A DNA stretch of 64,000 bases. Origin: Paenibacillus soyae. GTDB lineage: Bacteria; Bacillota; Bacilli; Paenibacillales; Paenibacillaceae. Shown here piece after piece: positions 8,209 to 15,883 of this stretch. The notes beneath the pieces are model-generated. The model was not told the DNA's origin. It made no database searches and saw nothing but the letters and a program-made list of their open reading frames with translations. Position numbers and translations under genes: made by a program. Positions within the stretch are counted from its first letter, which is position 1; every line of letters begins with the position of its first letter. The stretch is from positions 248,001 to 312,000 of the forward strand of contig NZ_JANIPJ010000005.1 in assembly GCF_024623455.1 (NCBI RefSeq), read 5' to 3'.

Positions 8209-8484
8209 GTGGCGGAATTCGAATATGAAGACGAGCTGACTCCGATTCGGTTATATCTGGAGCGGGAGTATGCGGAGGAATTTCGCGTGATACTAGGATA
8301 CTTGGTATTCGCGGGCACGGAGGAGGGGTTGTTCCTTTACCGCAACAGAATTACCCGTTCTCTGATTATCGTGGATCGGGAAGGGAAGCTTGTCTCGTGC
8401 GGCAAGGATGCGCTCCATACGATAGCCATATATAAGACGTTTTTCCCGAAGCGGAAGTATCGCAGGAAGCAATTCCGCGCCTGA
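8209..8484 (+). CDS. Small hypothetical protein
   Basis: 91 residues, family not recognised. Predicted soluble and mixed charge: an acidic N-terminus (AEFEYEDELTPIRLYLEREY), a beta-rich middle (GLFLYRNRITRSLIIVDREG) and a very basic tail (FFPKRKYRRKQFRA). GTG at 8209 is chosen because TTTAGGAGG ends 9 bp before it; the ATG at 8200 touches the Shine-Dalgarno. It sits directly behind the 48-bp tandem repeat array, which could affect its expression. No operon partner is evident; the next gene starts about 100 bp on. Confidence 0.6.
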   Translation: MAEFEYEDELTPIRLYLEREYAEEFRVILGYLVFAGTEEGLFLYRNRITRSLIIVDREGKLVSCGKDALHTIAIYKTFFPKRKYRRKQFRA

Positions 8485-8588
8485 TGAGCAGGTCACGCGC
8501 CTGAATCCCGCGAGGACGCGAAACAATTGAATGGTCTCGCGCGTTTAGAATAATGAAGCGAATTCATACCATCGGGAGAGTGAACAGA

Positions 8589-8984
8589 ATGCGTTGGATT
8601 CCGGAAAAAGACAGCAGCAAGTGGTGGGTATATTCGGGGATCTCGACTGTGGCGGTAGGAGCGATCATTTGGCTGATCCGCTTCGGCATGCTGGGACAGG
8701 CGTTTACAGGCACGCATGCGCTTCGCATGCTGCTGCTCGCGGCCGTGGTATCGGTCGTATACAATCTGGTTGGATGGCTGGGAGCCAGATGGCTATGGGG
8801 CTTCTCCTATGCCGGTCTATTCGCCGGACTAGTCTCGATGGCGGCCTATGCCGGGAGGGCCACGGGCTGGGAGGATCTGGCGAGCATGCTGTCATTCCTC
8901 GTTCTGATGGCGGGCGGCATTGTTGTCGGCATCGTCGCGGAGATCACGGCGGCCCTTGTGCATTATCGCAATAGACGCGGTTAG
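8589..8984 (+). CDS. Small multi-pass membrane protein
   Basis: 131 residues with four predicted transmembrane helices (about 14-34, 43-63, 69-90, 99-122) separated by short loops; no conserved enzymatic motif seen and the family is not recognised. The ATG at 8589 follows CGGGAGAG by 9 bp; a longer version from 8553 lacks a ribosome-binding site. A perfect terminator follows 20 bp after the stop, so it ends its transcript. Confidence 0.6.
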   Translation: MRWIPEKDSSKWWVYSGISTVAVGAIIWLIRFGMLGQAFTGTHALRMLLLAAVVSVVYNLVGWLGARWLWGFSYAGLFAGLVSMAAYAGRATGWEDLASMLSFLVLMAGGIVVGIVAEITAALVHYRNRRG

Positions 8985-9004
8985 CGCGTTTCGTATGGAG
9001 AATG

Positions 9005-9030
9005 GGAGCCATGGAGCATGGCTCCTTTTT
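9005..9030 (+). terminator. Rho-independent terminator
   Basis: Perfect 9-bp stem GGAGCCATG / CATGGCTCC, 3-nt loop, then five T. It ends the small membrane protein transcript and lies just before the end of the converging gene. Confidence 0.85.
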
Positions 9031-9043
9031 GCATGTTATAAGT

Positions 9044-9862
9044 TTAGTATCGTTGCAGCTTCTCCTCGGCCTTGCTTATAACCGCAGAAATTTGCTGTTC
9101 ATAATAATGAGCATTGGCCTTCTGAATGAGAATTTGCCGCTCATAGATCAGCATGCGGGCAAGGGACAGTGAGGCTGCGGCGGCATCCTTCTTGCGGACA
9201 TTTTGGACGAGTACCTTAGACTCCGTCGTGAACAGCTTTTTGACGCTGCTTGCCGTGCTCTTCGCCGATTTGATGCGGGTCTCGTGCGCGTCGGCCGTCT
9301 CGAGAATGCCGCGGATCGTTTTCATCTTGGCGGAGGCGTCCGACTTCGCTTTCTTAAGCGAAGCTTCTTGGGCGTCGATGACGGCGTTAGCCGCCTGCAC
9401 GGCAGATTTCGTTATCTCGGCTTGCGCGTTCGCAATGGCGATAAGATCCTTGTTCTTCGTGGCTTTCGCGATGCTAAGCTGCGCTTTGTGCGATTTGTAA
9501 AGCTCGAATAACGGCTCGAATTTCTTCTCGGTCTGGCTGAGCTCGGCCTCGAGCGCGCTAATCTTAGCCGAATCAATGGTCCGAATCCGTTTGCGGATGG
9601 AGGCGTCCCGTTCCTCGTTCTGATAGTGAAGGGCGCTGATCCGGGAATCGAGTCCGATTTCCTGCTGCTGAAGAGCCTGGAGCTCCGCGTAGCTTTGTTC
9701 CAGCTCGTTAGCCGTCTTGGAATTCGCTTCCTCGACCATCTGGTCAAAAGCGGTCTTGGCGGTGGCGGTAAATTCAAAGGGCGCGGCGAAGGCTGTGGTA
9801 GCGGCGGCAACGAGCATGACGACGGTTAAACAGATGACGCGGAAAAGGAATGGGGATTGCAT
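9044..9862 (-). CDS. Secreted coiled-coil protein
   Basis: 272 residues. A clear signal peptide (basic start, hydrophobic core ICLTVVMLVAAATT, likely cleavage after AFA) is followed by an almost wholly helical, heptad-like region rich in Ala, Glu, Lys and Gln with no Cys. It resembles cell-wall-associated coiled-coil proteins but has no recognisable catalytic domain. ATG 9862 is chosen because AGGAGG lies 10 bp upstream; an upstream in-frame start at 9931 would add 23 residues ahead of the signal peptide. A large hairpin (9919-9966) lies in its upstream region. Function unknown. Confidence 0.65.
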   Translation of the reverse strand: MQSPFLFRVICLTVVMLVAAATTAFAAPFEFTATAKTAFDQMVEEANSKTANELEQSYAELQALQQQEIGLDSRISALHYQNEERDASIRKRIRTIDSAKISALEAELSQTEKKFEPLFELYKSHKAQLSIAKATKNKDLIAIANAQAEITKSAVQAANAVIDAQEASLKKAKSDASAKMKTIRGILETADAHETRIKSAKSTASSVKKLFTTESKVLVQNVRKKDAAAASLSLARMLIYERQILIQKANAHYYEQQISAVISKAEEKLQRY

Positions 9863-9918
9863 AAGGGCTGTACCTCCTCTTGAATGGGTGAATGGATGAA
9901 TGGGTCCGGCAACGCAAA

Positions 9919-9966
9919 GAAGCACCCGCAAGGGAGACGAGAATCGTCTAGCCTTGCGGGTGCTTC
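9919..9966. other. Long hairpin in the divergent intergenic region
   Basis: GAAGCACCCGCAAGG (9919-9933) pairs perfectly with CCTTGCGGGTGCTTC (9952-9966), enclosing GACGA/TCGTC. On the minus strand it would lie in the leader of the coiled-coil gene and is followed by CTTTGCGTT, a weak terminator tract. Possible attenuator; no direct evidence. Confidence 0.5.
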
Positions 9967-10127
9967 CCGCTTGAACCGAACATCAGTTTCCATTACTATA
10001 CCCCACCAGAGGGATCGCGGTCAACCGAAATATAAAGATTTCTTATCCCGGCCGCCGCGTTCTAGGCGGGAGAGCCATTATTCTCTATACTAGTAGGAAA
10101 AGAAAAAACGGATGGGAGAATGGCGGA

Positions 10128-10916
10128 ATGAGTTATAAAATCGTATTTTTTGATATCGACGGGACGCTGGTGAACGAAGAAAAGGAGATTCCGGCGGATA
10201 CGATCGAAGCGATCCGGGAATTGAAGGCAAGCGGGGTCGAACCGGTCATAGCGACCGGAAGGGCGCCGTATTTCATCAAGCCGCTGGCGGAGCGTCTTGG
10301 CATCGAGTCGTTCGTCTGCCTGAACGGCGGATATGTGGTATACAAAGGCAAGCCTCTCTATCGCAAGACGATTGAGAAGCCGGCGCTGGAGTCGCTAGTT
10401 GCTTTGGCGGCCCAGCACGACCATGGGCTGGTGTTCGAAGGCGAGCATCAATTTTTCTGCGACCGGGAGAATCATCCTTTTATTACGGACGCGGTGCTGT
10501 CGTTGAAGGTGGATCTGCCGGGCTTTAACCCGGACTACTGGCGCACCGACGATATTTTTCAAGTATTCCTGCACTGCGAAAGCCATGACGAGCACCTCTA
10601 CGAAGCTTTGAAGACCGACTTCACGCTAATTCGCTGGCATCCGCAAGCCATGGACGTGCTTCCGGCGGGCAGCTCGAAGGCGCAGGGGATCGCGGCGCTG
10701 CTCGATCAGCTCGGCTTAACGGCGGCCGATGCCGCGGCGTTCGGGGACGGACTCAATGACAAGGAGATGCTGGCCTACGTCGGCTTCGGCGTGGCGATGG
10801 GCAATTCCAATCCCGAGCTGCTGCCATACGCGGACTTCGTCACGACTCATGTAGACGAGCGGGGCATCCGCAACGGCCTGATCGAAGCGGGCTTGCTGCC
10901 GGTCCACTCGGCCTAA
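10128..10916 (+). CDS. Cof-type HAD-IIB phosphatase
   Basis: 262 residues. HAD motif I FFDIDGTLV near residue 6, motif II ATGR, and motifs III/IV in GSSKAQGIAALL and FGDGLNDKEML, with the family ending VTTHVDERGIRNGL. The type IIB cap lies between motifs II and III. These enzymes hydrolyse sugar phosphates, FMN, PLP or similar small phosphates; the substrate cannot be named. GGGAGAATGGCGGA precedes the ATG. It is transcribed alone, ahead of tgl. Confidence 0.88.
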   Translation: MSYKIVFFDIDGTLVNEEKEIPADTIEAIRELKASGVEPVIATGRAPYFIKPLAERLGIESFVCLNGGYVVYKGKPLYRKTIEKPALESLVALAAQHDHGLVFEGEHQFFCDRENHPFITDAVLSLKVDLPGFNPDYWRTDDIFQVFLHCESHDEHLYEALKTDFTLIRWHPQAMDVLPAGSSKAQGIAALLDQLGLTAADAAAFGDGLNDKEMLAYVGFGVAMGNSNPELLPYADFVTTHVDERGIRNGLIEAGLLPVHSA

Positions 10917-11004
10917 ACCGGCGCGGCTTTATTTTCCGTCTCACCAATCGACGATTGCCCACGTACAATAACCTAGTAATCTTATGATGCTTGGGGGATG
11001 AGAC

Positions 11005-11772
11005 GTGATCGTAATCTTGGATGGCAGCCCCGTTCAGTTCCCGCCGCGGATGCTGACGGAGCTGGAGAAGAAGACGCTGCGCCGGAAGATGAACAGTCCC
11101 GTCGTGTACCGTTATCCCGATCTGGAGGCGCTTCTGTTCGAATTGAAGATGCGGACGAATATCGTGGAGGCGGCCAAAGCGATGTACGCCAGCGGCGTCA
11201 GCTTTGCGACCTTCAGCAATTCCCGCGCGAACGACAGGTTCTGGATTCGCACGCCGGACGGCGGTTTTCTGCTCAGGCCGGGCGTTCCGCCCGCCGTCGC
11301 GGTGAACGATATTTTCGAGAACGGACGGCTTTACGCGTTCGAATGCGCGGGCGCGATCATTATTATGATGTATAAAGCCGTTCTGGAGACGATAGGGGAC
11401 GATGCGTTCAACCGTCACTTCCAGCGCCTCTTCCTGCGGGACTGGCAGACCGATCGGGATCTGCGGCTGATTACGCACCATAATTTGAACGAGACGTACG
11501 CGGGCGACGTGCTGTATTTCAAAAACCCCGACCACGACCCGGATACGCCCGAATGGCAGGGGGAGAACGTCATCATGCTGGACGATAACCTGTTCTTCGG
11601 ACATGGCATCGGGATCGGCTCCGGCGCGGATATTATCGCGCAGCTCAATAGGGCGAGAAGGCCGGGCAGCATGATCTCGGCGTACTTGCAGGATTTGATT
11701 CTGCTGCCGGAATTCGAGGCCGTGCGCATGCTGACGATGCGCGAGGACGAAGGCGAGGGCGCCGCGGTATAG
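11005..11772 (+). CDS. tgl: Protein-glutamine gamma-glutamyltransferase (spore coat transglutaminase)
   Basis: 255 residues, about the length of B. subtilis Tgl (245). Tgl forms glutamine-lysine isopeptide bonds between spore coat proteins during late sporulation. The catalytic motif YAFECAGAIII gives Cys114 with Glu113; the second acidic residue falls in WQGENVIML (Glu187). The conserved blocks FELKMRTNIVEAAKAMY and GDVLYFKNP are present. The start is GTG with GGGGGA 6 bp upstream. In B. subtilis the gene is mother-cell (sigma-K) expressed; I cannot place a convincing sigma-K promoter here. It is firm evidence that the host forms endospores. Confidence 0.93.
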   Translation: MIVILDGSPVQFPPRMLTELEKKTLRRKMNSPVVYRYPDLEALLFELKMRTNIVEAAKAMYASGVSFATFSNSRANDRFWIRTPDGGFLLRPGVPPAVAVNDIFENGRLYAFECAGAIIIMMYKAVLETIGDDAFNRHFQRLFLRDWQTDRDLRLITHHNLNETYAGDVLYFKNPDHDPDTPEWQGENVIMLDDNLFFGHGIGIGSGADIIAQLNRARRPGSMISAYLQDLILLPEFEAVRMLTMREDEGEGAAV

Positions 11773-11796
11773 GGGAAAGCGGACTTCATAGCAGAC

Positions 11797-11851
11797 AAAA
11801 AACAGCGGCCTTAGAGAGCATGCACTTCTCTCTCCAAGGCTGCTGTTTTTC
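11797..11851 (+). terminator. Terminator after tgl
   Basis: AAAACAGC...CTTAGAGAGA arm pairs with TCTCTCCAAGG..GCTGTTTTT, ending in a T-run; AAAA on the left also allows function in the opposite direction. Confidence 0.75.
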
Positions 11852-12463
11852 TCATTGCACGGAATTATGCATTGCGAAAGAAGCGTGGATAGTTTGAGCG
11901 AAGTCCTGTAAAAAAAGCGTCGGCGTTTGGGGAGCTTTGGGTGGAATAGCAGAATAAGTGGCGTTAATTCTAAGCGACGAAAAAAAGGAGAAATGTACTA
12001 CTCCGCTAATTCAATTCTCTGGTCGTTATGAGACGGTGGAGAAAGAAGCATGCGGCATGGCAGACGGGAGGGGGAGTAACTGGGGGGTGGAGTAACTAGT
12101 TAGTCGGCTTCAACCGCATGTGGCATACGAGTTGCTTTCTGCATGCTTGATAATAGCGGCATTTTCCGGAGTTATTTTCATGGATGTAGGCGGTTGGCTG
12201 GGAAGAGCGGCATTAATACCGTTAATTTCGAGGACGGATGGCCGATTGGGTAATATGGGTCTGCAATAAGGGTAAAATCGCCGCTATTTATGAAAAAGGG
12301 GAAGTTAGCTGAAAAATAAGGGTACAATGTCCGCTATTTCAGTTCTATGGTCGTTATGCGGCGGTGGAGATTAGTCTTGTTCGGCGCGAGCTCGGCTGCG
12401 CCGTAAGGGCGATTTCACCCCTGCAGCGCAGCCTCACACGCCCCCGCGCTAGCTGTAGCGCGA
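11852..12463. repeat. Gene-free stretch with family-1 palindromic repeats
   Basis: No gene supported. Four copies of a short imperfect palindrome of the form AAATA(R)SGG-N8-CCGYTATTT lie at about 12150-12180, 12208-12236, 12264-12290 and 12314-12340. A longer duplicated tract, TTCTCTGGTCGTTATG / TTCTATGGTCGTTATG followed by CGGTGGAGA, is at about 12014-12045 and 12343-12371. Inverted GGCTGCGC/GCGCAGCC (about 12392-12432) and CGCGCTA/TAGCGCG (about 12447-12464) lie just after the end of the converging cyclophilin gene and may end its transcript. The same palindrome occurs at 27386-27573. Confidence 0.65.
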
Positions 12464-13192
12464 TTAGGACGTCTTCTCCGGCGCTTCGAACGTCATGCCT
12501 TTTTTGTCCACGGTCACTTTCTTCATGGAGATCGGCTCGAGAGGCTTGTCGCTGCCGTCCCGTTCCTGGTTCACGACGACGTCGGCGGCTTCCATGCCCT
12601 CGATTACCGCTCCGAAGCCGGCGTATTGCTTGTCCAGGAACGGAGAGTCTTCCACGACGATGAAGAACTGAGAGCCGGCGGAATCCGGATCATTGGCCCG
12701 AGCCATGGAGATGACGCCTCGTTTGTGGCTCAGCTTGTTCTCGAAGCCGTTCTGCGAGAATTCGCCCGGAATGGAGTAGCCGGGGCCGCCCGTTCCGTTG
12801 CCGTCCGGGTCGCCGCCCTGGATCATGAAGCCCGGAATGACGCGGTGGAAGATGAGCCCGTCATAGAAGCCTTGCTCGGCGAGCGAAATGAAGTTGTTCA
12901 CGGTGTTGGGAGCGACCTCGGGATACAGCTCCACCTTGATGACTTGATCGTTGCTGAGCTCGATCGTGACGACGGGATGCTTGTCCGAGCCGAGCAGCTC
13001 CGGCTCTTCGGAAGCCTCCTCCGTTGGCGTCGGAGATGGTGAAGGCGATGCGGCGCCGCCGCCTTGCTCTTGGCCCGCGTTGTTCGCGGCGCCTTTGCCT
13101 TGGTCCACGCCGCAGCCCGAAGCGATCAGCGCGATGACGACGAACAGGAGCGCAAGGATGCCGTACGTTTTTTTGGCTTGAAAGGTTCGCAC
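12464..13192 (-). CDS. Cyclophilin-type peptidyl-prolyl isomerase lipoprotein
   Basis: 242 residues. Short basic start, hydrophobic core and a lipobox-like IASGC, so the protein should be anchored to the outer face of the membrane. A Gly/Ala/Ser/Pro/Glu-rich linker (about 24-65) leads to a cyclophilin domain with family blocks LYPEVAPNTVNNFISL, FHRVIPGFMIQGGDP and GSQFFIVVEDSPFLD. It should speed prolyl isomerisation in exported proteins. GTG at 13192 is chosen because AGGGGGAA lies 7 bp upstream; longer in-frame starts lack a ribosome-binding site. Monocistronic by position. Confidence 0.85.
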   Translation of the reverse strand: MRTFQAKKTYGILALLFVVIALIASGCGVDQGKGAANNAGQEQGGGAASPSPSPTPTEEASEEPELLGSDKHPVVTIELSNDQVIKVELYPEVAPNTVNNFISLAEQGFYDGLIFHRVIPGFMIQGGDPDGNGTGGPGYSIPGEFSQNGFENKLSHKRGVISMARANDPDSAGSQFFIVVEDSPFLDKQYAGFGAVIEGMEAADVVVNQERDGSDKPLEPISMKKVTVDKKGMTFEAPEKTS

Positions 13193-13321
13193 AGAAGGAT
13201 TCCCCCTATGTAGATGTGGAGTCGCGCCGAGTCCGGCACGCTTATTTGTCAGCATCCATCTTATCATAGTCGCGGGAGGAAAATCTAACCTGTCCGCGAA
13301 CCCCATCCACAGGAGCACGGT

Positions 13322-13780
13322 TTACTTCTCTTCCTCCTTACGCTCGGCGTCCTTCATCCGGCTCAAGAGCTCGTGCATGAGAGCAAGCAGCTGGGCGCCT
13401 TCTTCCGGCGTCGCGTTCAGCTGGCTGACCAGCTTCTCGGGAATGCAGACCGCCTTCTCGCGGAGAGAACGCCCTTGCTCGGTCAAGGCGACGATCACGC
13501 TTCGCTCGTCGTTCTTGGCGCGGGCGCGGGTAATGAGCCCGGCCGATTCCAGCTTCTTCAGAAGCGGGGTCAGCGTGCCGGAGTCCAGATACAGCTTTGC
13601 GCCAAGCGCGCTTACCGTTACCTCATCTTTCTCCCACAGGGCAAGCATCGTGACGTATTGGGTGTAGGTCAGGCCGAGGTCCTGGAGAAGCGGGCGATAC
13701 AGCTTCGTAATCTCGCGGGATGCCGCATAGAGCGAGAAGCAAATTTGATTGTCCAGCTTCAGCGTTTCATTCGAATTCAT
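13322..13780 (-). CDS. ohrR: MarR-family organic peroxide sensor OhrR
   Basis: 152 residues. The reactive-Cys block LDNQICFSLYAASREITK near the N-terminus (Cys14) and the winged-helix region AKLYLDSGTLTPLLKKLE followed by DERSV match OhrR, which represses the peroxidase gene ohrA until its Cys is oxidised by organic hydroperoxides. A second Cys (112, in KAVCIPEKL) raises the possibility of a two-Cys mechanism, unlike B. subtilis OhrR. The ATG at 13780 has GGAGG 5 bp upstream; an ATG 12 bp earlier does not. No ohrA gene is in the window. An operator-like dyad lies just upstream. Confidence 0.85.
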   Translation of the reverse strand: MNSNETLKLDNQICFSLYAASREITKLYRPLLQDLGLTYTQYVTMLALWEKDEVTVSALGAKLYLDSGTLTPLLKKLESAGLITRARAKNDERSVIVALTEQGRSLREKAVCIPEKLVSQLNATPEEGAQLLALMHELLSRMKDAERKEEEK

Positions 13781-13794
13781 GTAATCCTCCATCG

Positions 13795-13809
13795 TTCAAT
13801 TAAATTGCA
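13795..13809 (-). promoter_or_regulatory. Probable OhrR operator
   Basis: TTCAATTAAATTGCA contains the perfect dyad CAATT-A-AATTG, close to the OhrR site known from B. subtilis (TACAATT-A-AATTGTA). It lies 15 bp before the ohrR start, so autoregulation is likely. Confidence 0.65.
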
Positions 13810-13898
13810 TTAAATATAAATATAGAGGACGAACGATAGAAACGCAACCAGCGCAGCTCCAGCCAGCCGAACCGCGGACATAGCCGCAGCCCCGCGCC

Positions 13899-14885
13899 TT
13901 ATTCAAGTGTCAAGCCGATGCCCGTCTCCAAGCTCCTGCGGACGAACCAATCGGCGACGGCTACGTCGAAGACCGCCATGCCCATCGGGCAGAAAAGGAC
14001 GGACCCCGCGGCCGCGTCCAATCCCCGTAATTTCTCGCGAACGACGACATCGCCGAGCGAGATCGTATCCTCTTGCCGCAAGCCTCCATCGCGGTGAAGC
14101 AGCTCGATGTCGGTGTTCTCTCTGCAAACCTCCGCCCAGTCGTCGACGACGATGGTCGGAACGGAAGCGATGGCGCCAAGTGTGTAGTCCCGCAAGGAAA
14201 CGTCAAGGAGCAGCGTGCCAGGTGCGGGCGCCGCGTCGATGTATCTCGATTCGCTGACCGTGCATGTGATGACGACGTCGCACGCCGCATACAGCTCTTC
14301 CCAGCTGGCGGCGATGATTACCCGGCCATCGGATAGCGCGCTTTCGCCGAGGCGGCTGGCGCCTGCATCTACACCGCGAATATCATAGAGGTACAGCCGT
14401 TCGATAGAGGGCTCGAACAATTGGGCGCACATCTCCGCATGGAACCGGCCGATCGGTCCCCATCCGATAATGCCGACGCGGAGCGAGCGGGGGGCGGGAA
14501 TCCGGCATGCCAGCCAGTGCCGCAGCATGAGTCCGCTCACGGCCGCCGTTCTTGCGGCGCTGACGGAAGGCGCGTTCAGAACGGCGGCCGGCACGCCGGT
14601 ATCGGCATCGTTCAGTATGGTCATGCTGTGCGCTCTCGGCAGCCCTGCGTTCACGTTGCCGGGGAAGCTGGCGATCCATTTGATTCCCGCCGTCCGGATG
14701 CTGCCGCCGATGTAGGCGGGCATCGCGATAATCCGGTTGCGCGGATCGCCGTAACGAAGATAGGGCTTAAGCGGCTGGGCGAACGCTCCTTGCTCCATCG
14801 TTTCGATTGCCCTGCGGATGACGCCGGTCAGCTCGTTCCACTCGAACCCGATCTCCTGCAGATGGGACTCTCCTAAATAGAGCAA
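13899..14885 (-). CDS. SbnB-like N-(2-amino-2-carboxyethyl)-L-glutamate dehydrogenase (ornithine cyclodeaminase family)
   Basis: 328 residues with the ornithine cyclodeaminase/mu-crystallin fold: substrate lobe with MPAYIGG and AGIKWIASFPGN, then a Rossmann NAD site VGIIGWGPIGRFHAE at about 137-151. In the staphyloferrin B pathway SbnB oxidises N-(1-amino-1-carboxyethyl)-glutamate with NAD to release L-2,3-diaminopropionate and 2-oxoglutarate. The start is TTG with GGAGGG about 8 bp upstream. The gene overlaps its sbnA-like neighbour by 13 bp, so the two are translated together. Function is inferred from pairing with the SbnA-like gene; alone it could be another cyclodeaminase-family dehydrogenase. 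Confidence 0.78.
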   Translation of the reverse strand: MLYLGESHLQEIGFEWNELTGVIRRAIETMEQGAFAQPLKPYLRYGDPRNRIIAMPAYIGGSIRTAGIKWIASFPGNVNAGLPRAHSMTILNDADTGVPAAVLNAPSVSAARTAAVSGLMLRHWLACRIPAPRSLRVGIIGWGPIGRFHAEMCAQLFEPSIERLYLYDIRGVDAGASRLGESALSDGRVIIAASWEELYAACDVVITCTVSESRYIDAAPAPGTLLLDVSLRDYTLGAIASVPTIVVDDWAEVCRENTDIELLHRDGGLRQEDTISLGDVVVREKLRGLDAAAGSVLFCPMGMAVFDVAVADWFVRRSLETGIGLTLE

Positions 14886-15856
14886 CGTCCTCTCCCTCCT
14901 TCGAGCGGCAACGAGCCGAATTGCTTGCGAAGCCAGTCATCGTTGAAGACGGTGTCCATGTAACGTTCGCCCCGGTCATGCAGGATGACGACGCATACGG
15001 AACCGTCTGGAATATCGGTCATGAGCGAGCGCAGCGCTGCTATGCATGCCCCTGAAGATGGCCCCGCCAATATGGATTCGGCCGCGGCCAGCTCTCTGCA
15101 GCCCGTGGCCATCTCCCAATCCGTCACGTTCATCGCGATATCCATGAAGCGGCGTTCGCCGAACGGGGGGACGATTCCAGCGCCGAGCCCGGGGAAACGC
15201 CTCGGGCCTTTCTCGCCGCCGAAGATGACGCTGCCGGCCGCGTCGACCGCAACTACTTTCGTGCGAAGCCCGCGTTCCTTGATGAAGGTCTGGCATCCGA
15301 GCATCGTTCCGCAGGTGCTGACGCCTCCCACGACATAATCCACGCGGTCCAGCGCCTCTGCGATTTCCCGCATCGTGCCTTCGGCATGAGCGTGCGGGTT
15401 ATGCGGATTGCCGTATTGGTTGGGCCAGAAGCTGCCCGGGATCTCATTCAGCAGACGGCGAACCTGTTCCAGCCGGGCGGGGAGAAATTCTCCCGTCTCC
15501 GGGTCGGGCGTATCCACGTACGACACCTCGGCTCCGAACGCTTTCATGATGGCCGTGTTCTGCGCGGTCGTTCTGGGATCGATGACGCTGATGAATTTCA
15601 TGCCGAGATACGAGCAGATCGCGGCCAGGCTGATCGCCATATTGCCGGAGCTGGACTCGATGACGACCGATCCCGGCCGAAGCGAGCCGCTCTCCCAAGC
15701 CGACTTGATCATGCGCAGGGCAGGCCGGTCCTTGGCGCTGCCGCCGGGGTTCATAAGCTCCATCTTGCCGTATACGGCTATGTCTCGGTCGTTCTTGAAC
15801 AGCTTATCGAGCGGTACGAGAGGGGTGTTGCCGATTCGGTTCAGCCAGCCTTTCAT
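14873..15856 (-). CDS. SbnA-like cysteine-synthase-family enzyme (2,3-diaminopropionate synthesis)
   Basis: About 327 residues, fold type II PLP enzyme. IGNTPLVPLD, the PLP-Lys region NPGGSAKDRPA, the phosphate/substrate loop ESSSGNMAISLA and the glycine-rich PLP-phosphate loop GGVSTCGTM are present. SbnA condenses O-phospho-L-serine with glutamate. The ESSSGN loop and a following SbnB-type gene point to that reaction rather than cysteine synthesis. Three start candidates (GTG 15868, ATG 15859, ATG 15856) lie around TGGAGG; 15856 gives the best spacing. It sits 27 bp after the ligase gene and overlaps sbnB by 13 bp. Confidence 0.78.
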   Translation of the reverse strand: MKGWLNRIGNTPLVPLDKLFKNDRDIAVYGKMELMNPGGSAKDRPALRMIKSAWESGSLRPGSVVIESSSGNMAISLAAICSYLGMKFISVIDPRTTAQNTAIMKAFGAEVSYVDTPDPETGEFLPARLEQVRRLLNEIPGSFWPNQYGNPHNPHAHAEGTMREIAEALDRVDYVVGGVSTCGTMLGCQTFIKERGLRTKVVAVDAAGSVIFGGEKGPRRFPGLGAGIVPPFGERRFMDIAMNVTDWEMATGCRELAAAESILAGPSSGACIAALRSLMTDIPDGSVCVVILHDRGERYMDTVFNDDWLRKQFGSLPLEGGRGRCSI

Positions 15857-15883
15857 CATGACCTCCACAACGCCTTTCGTCTT

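Noticed and set aside
12364..12663. 99-codon plus-strand frame overlapping the cyclophilin gene end
   Set aside because: Arg/Ser/Pro-rich shadow with no start signals.
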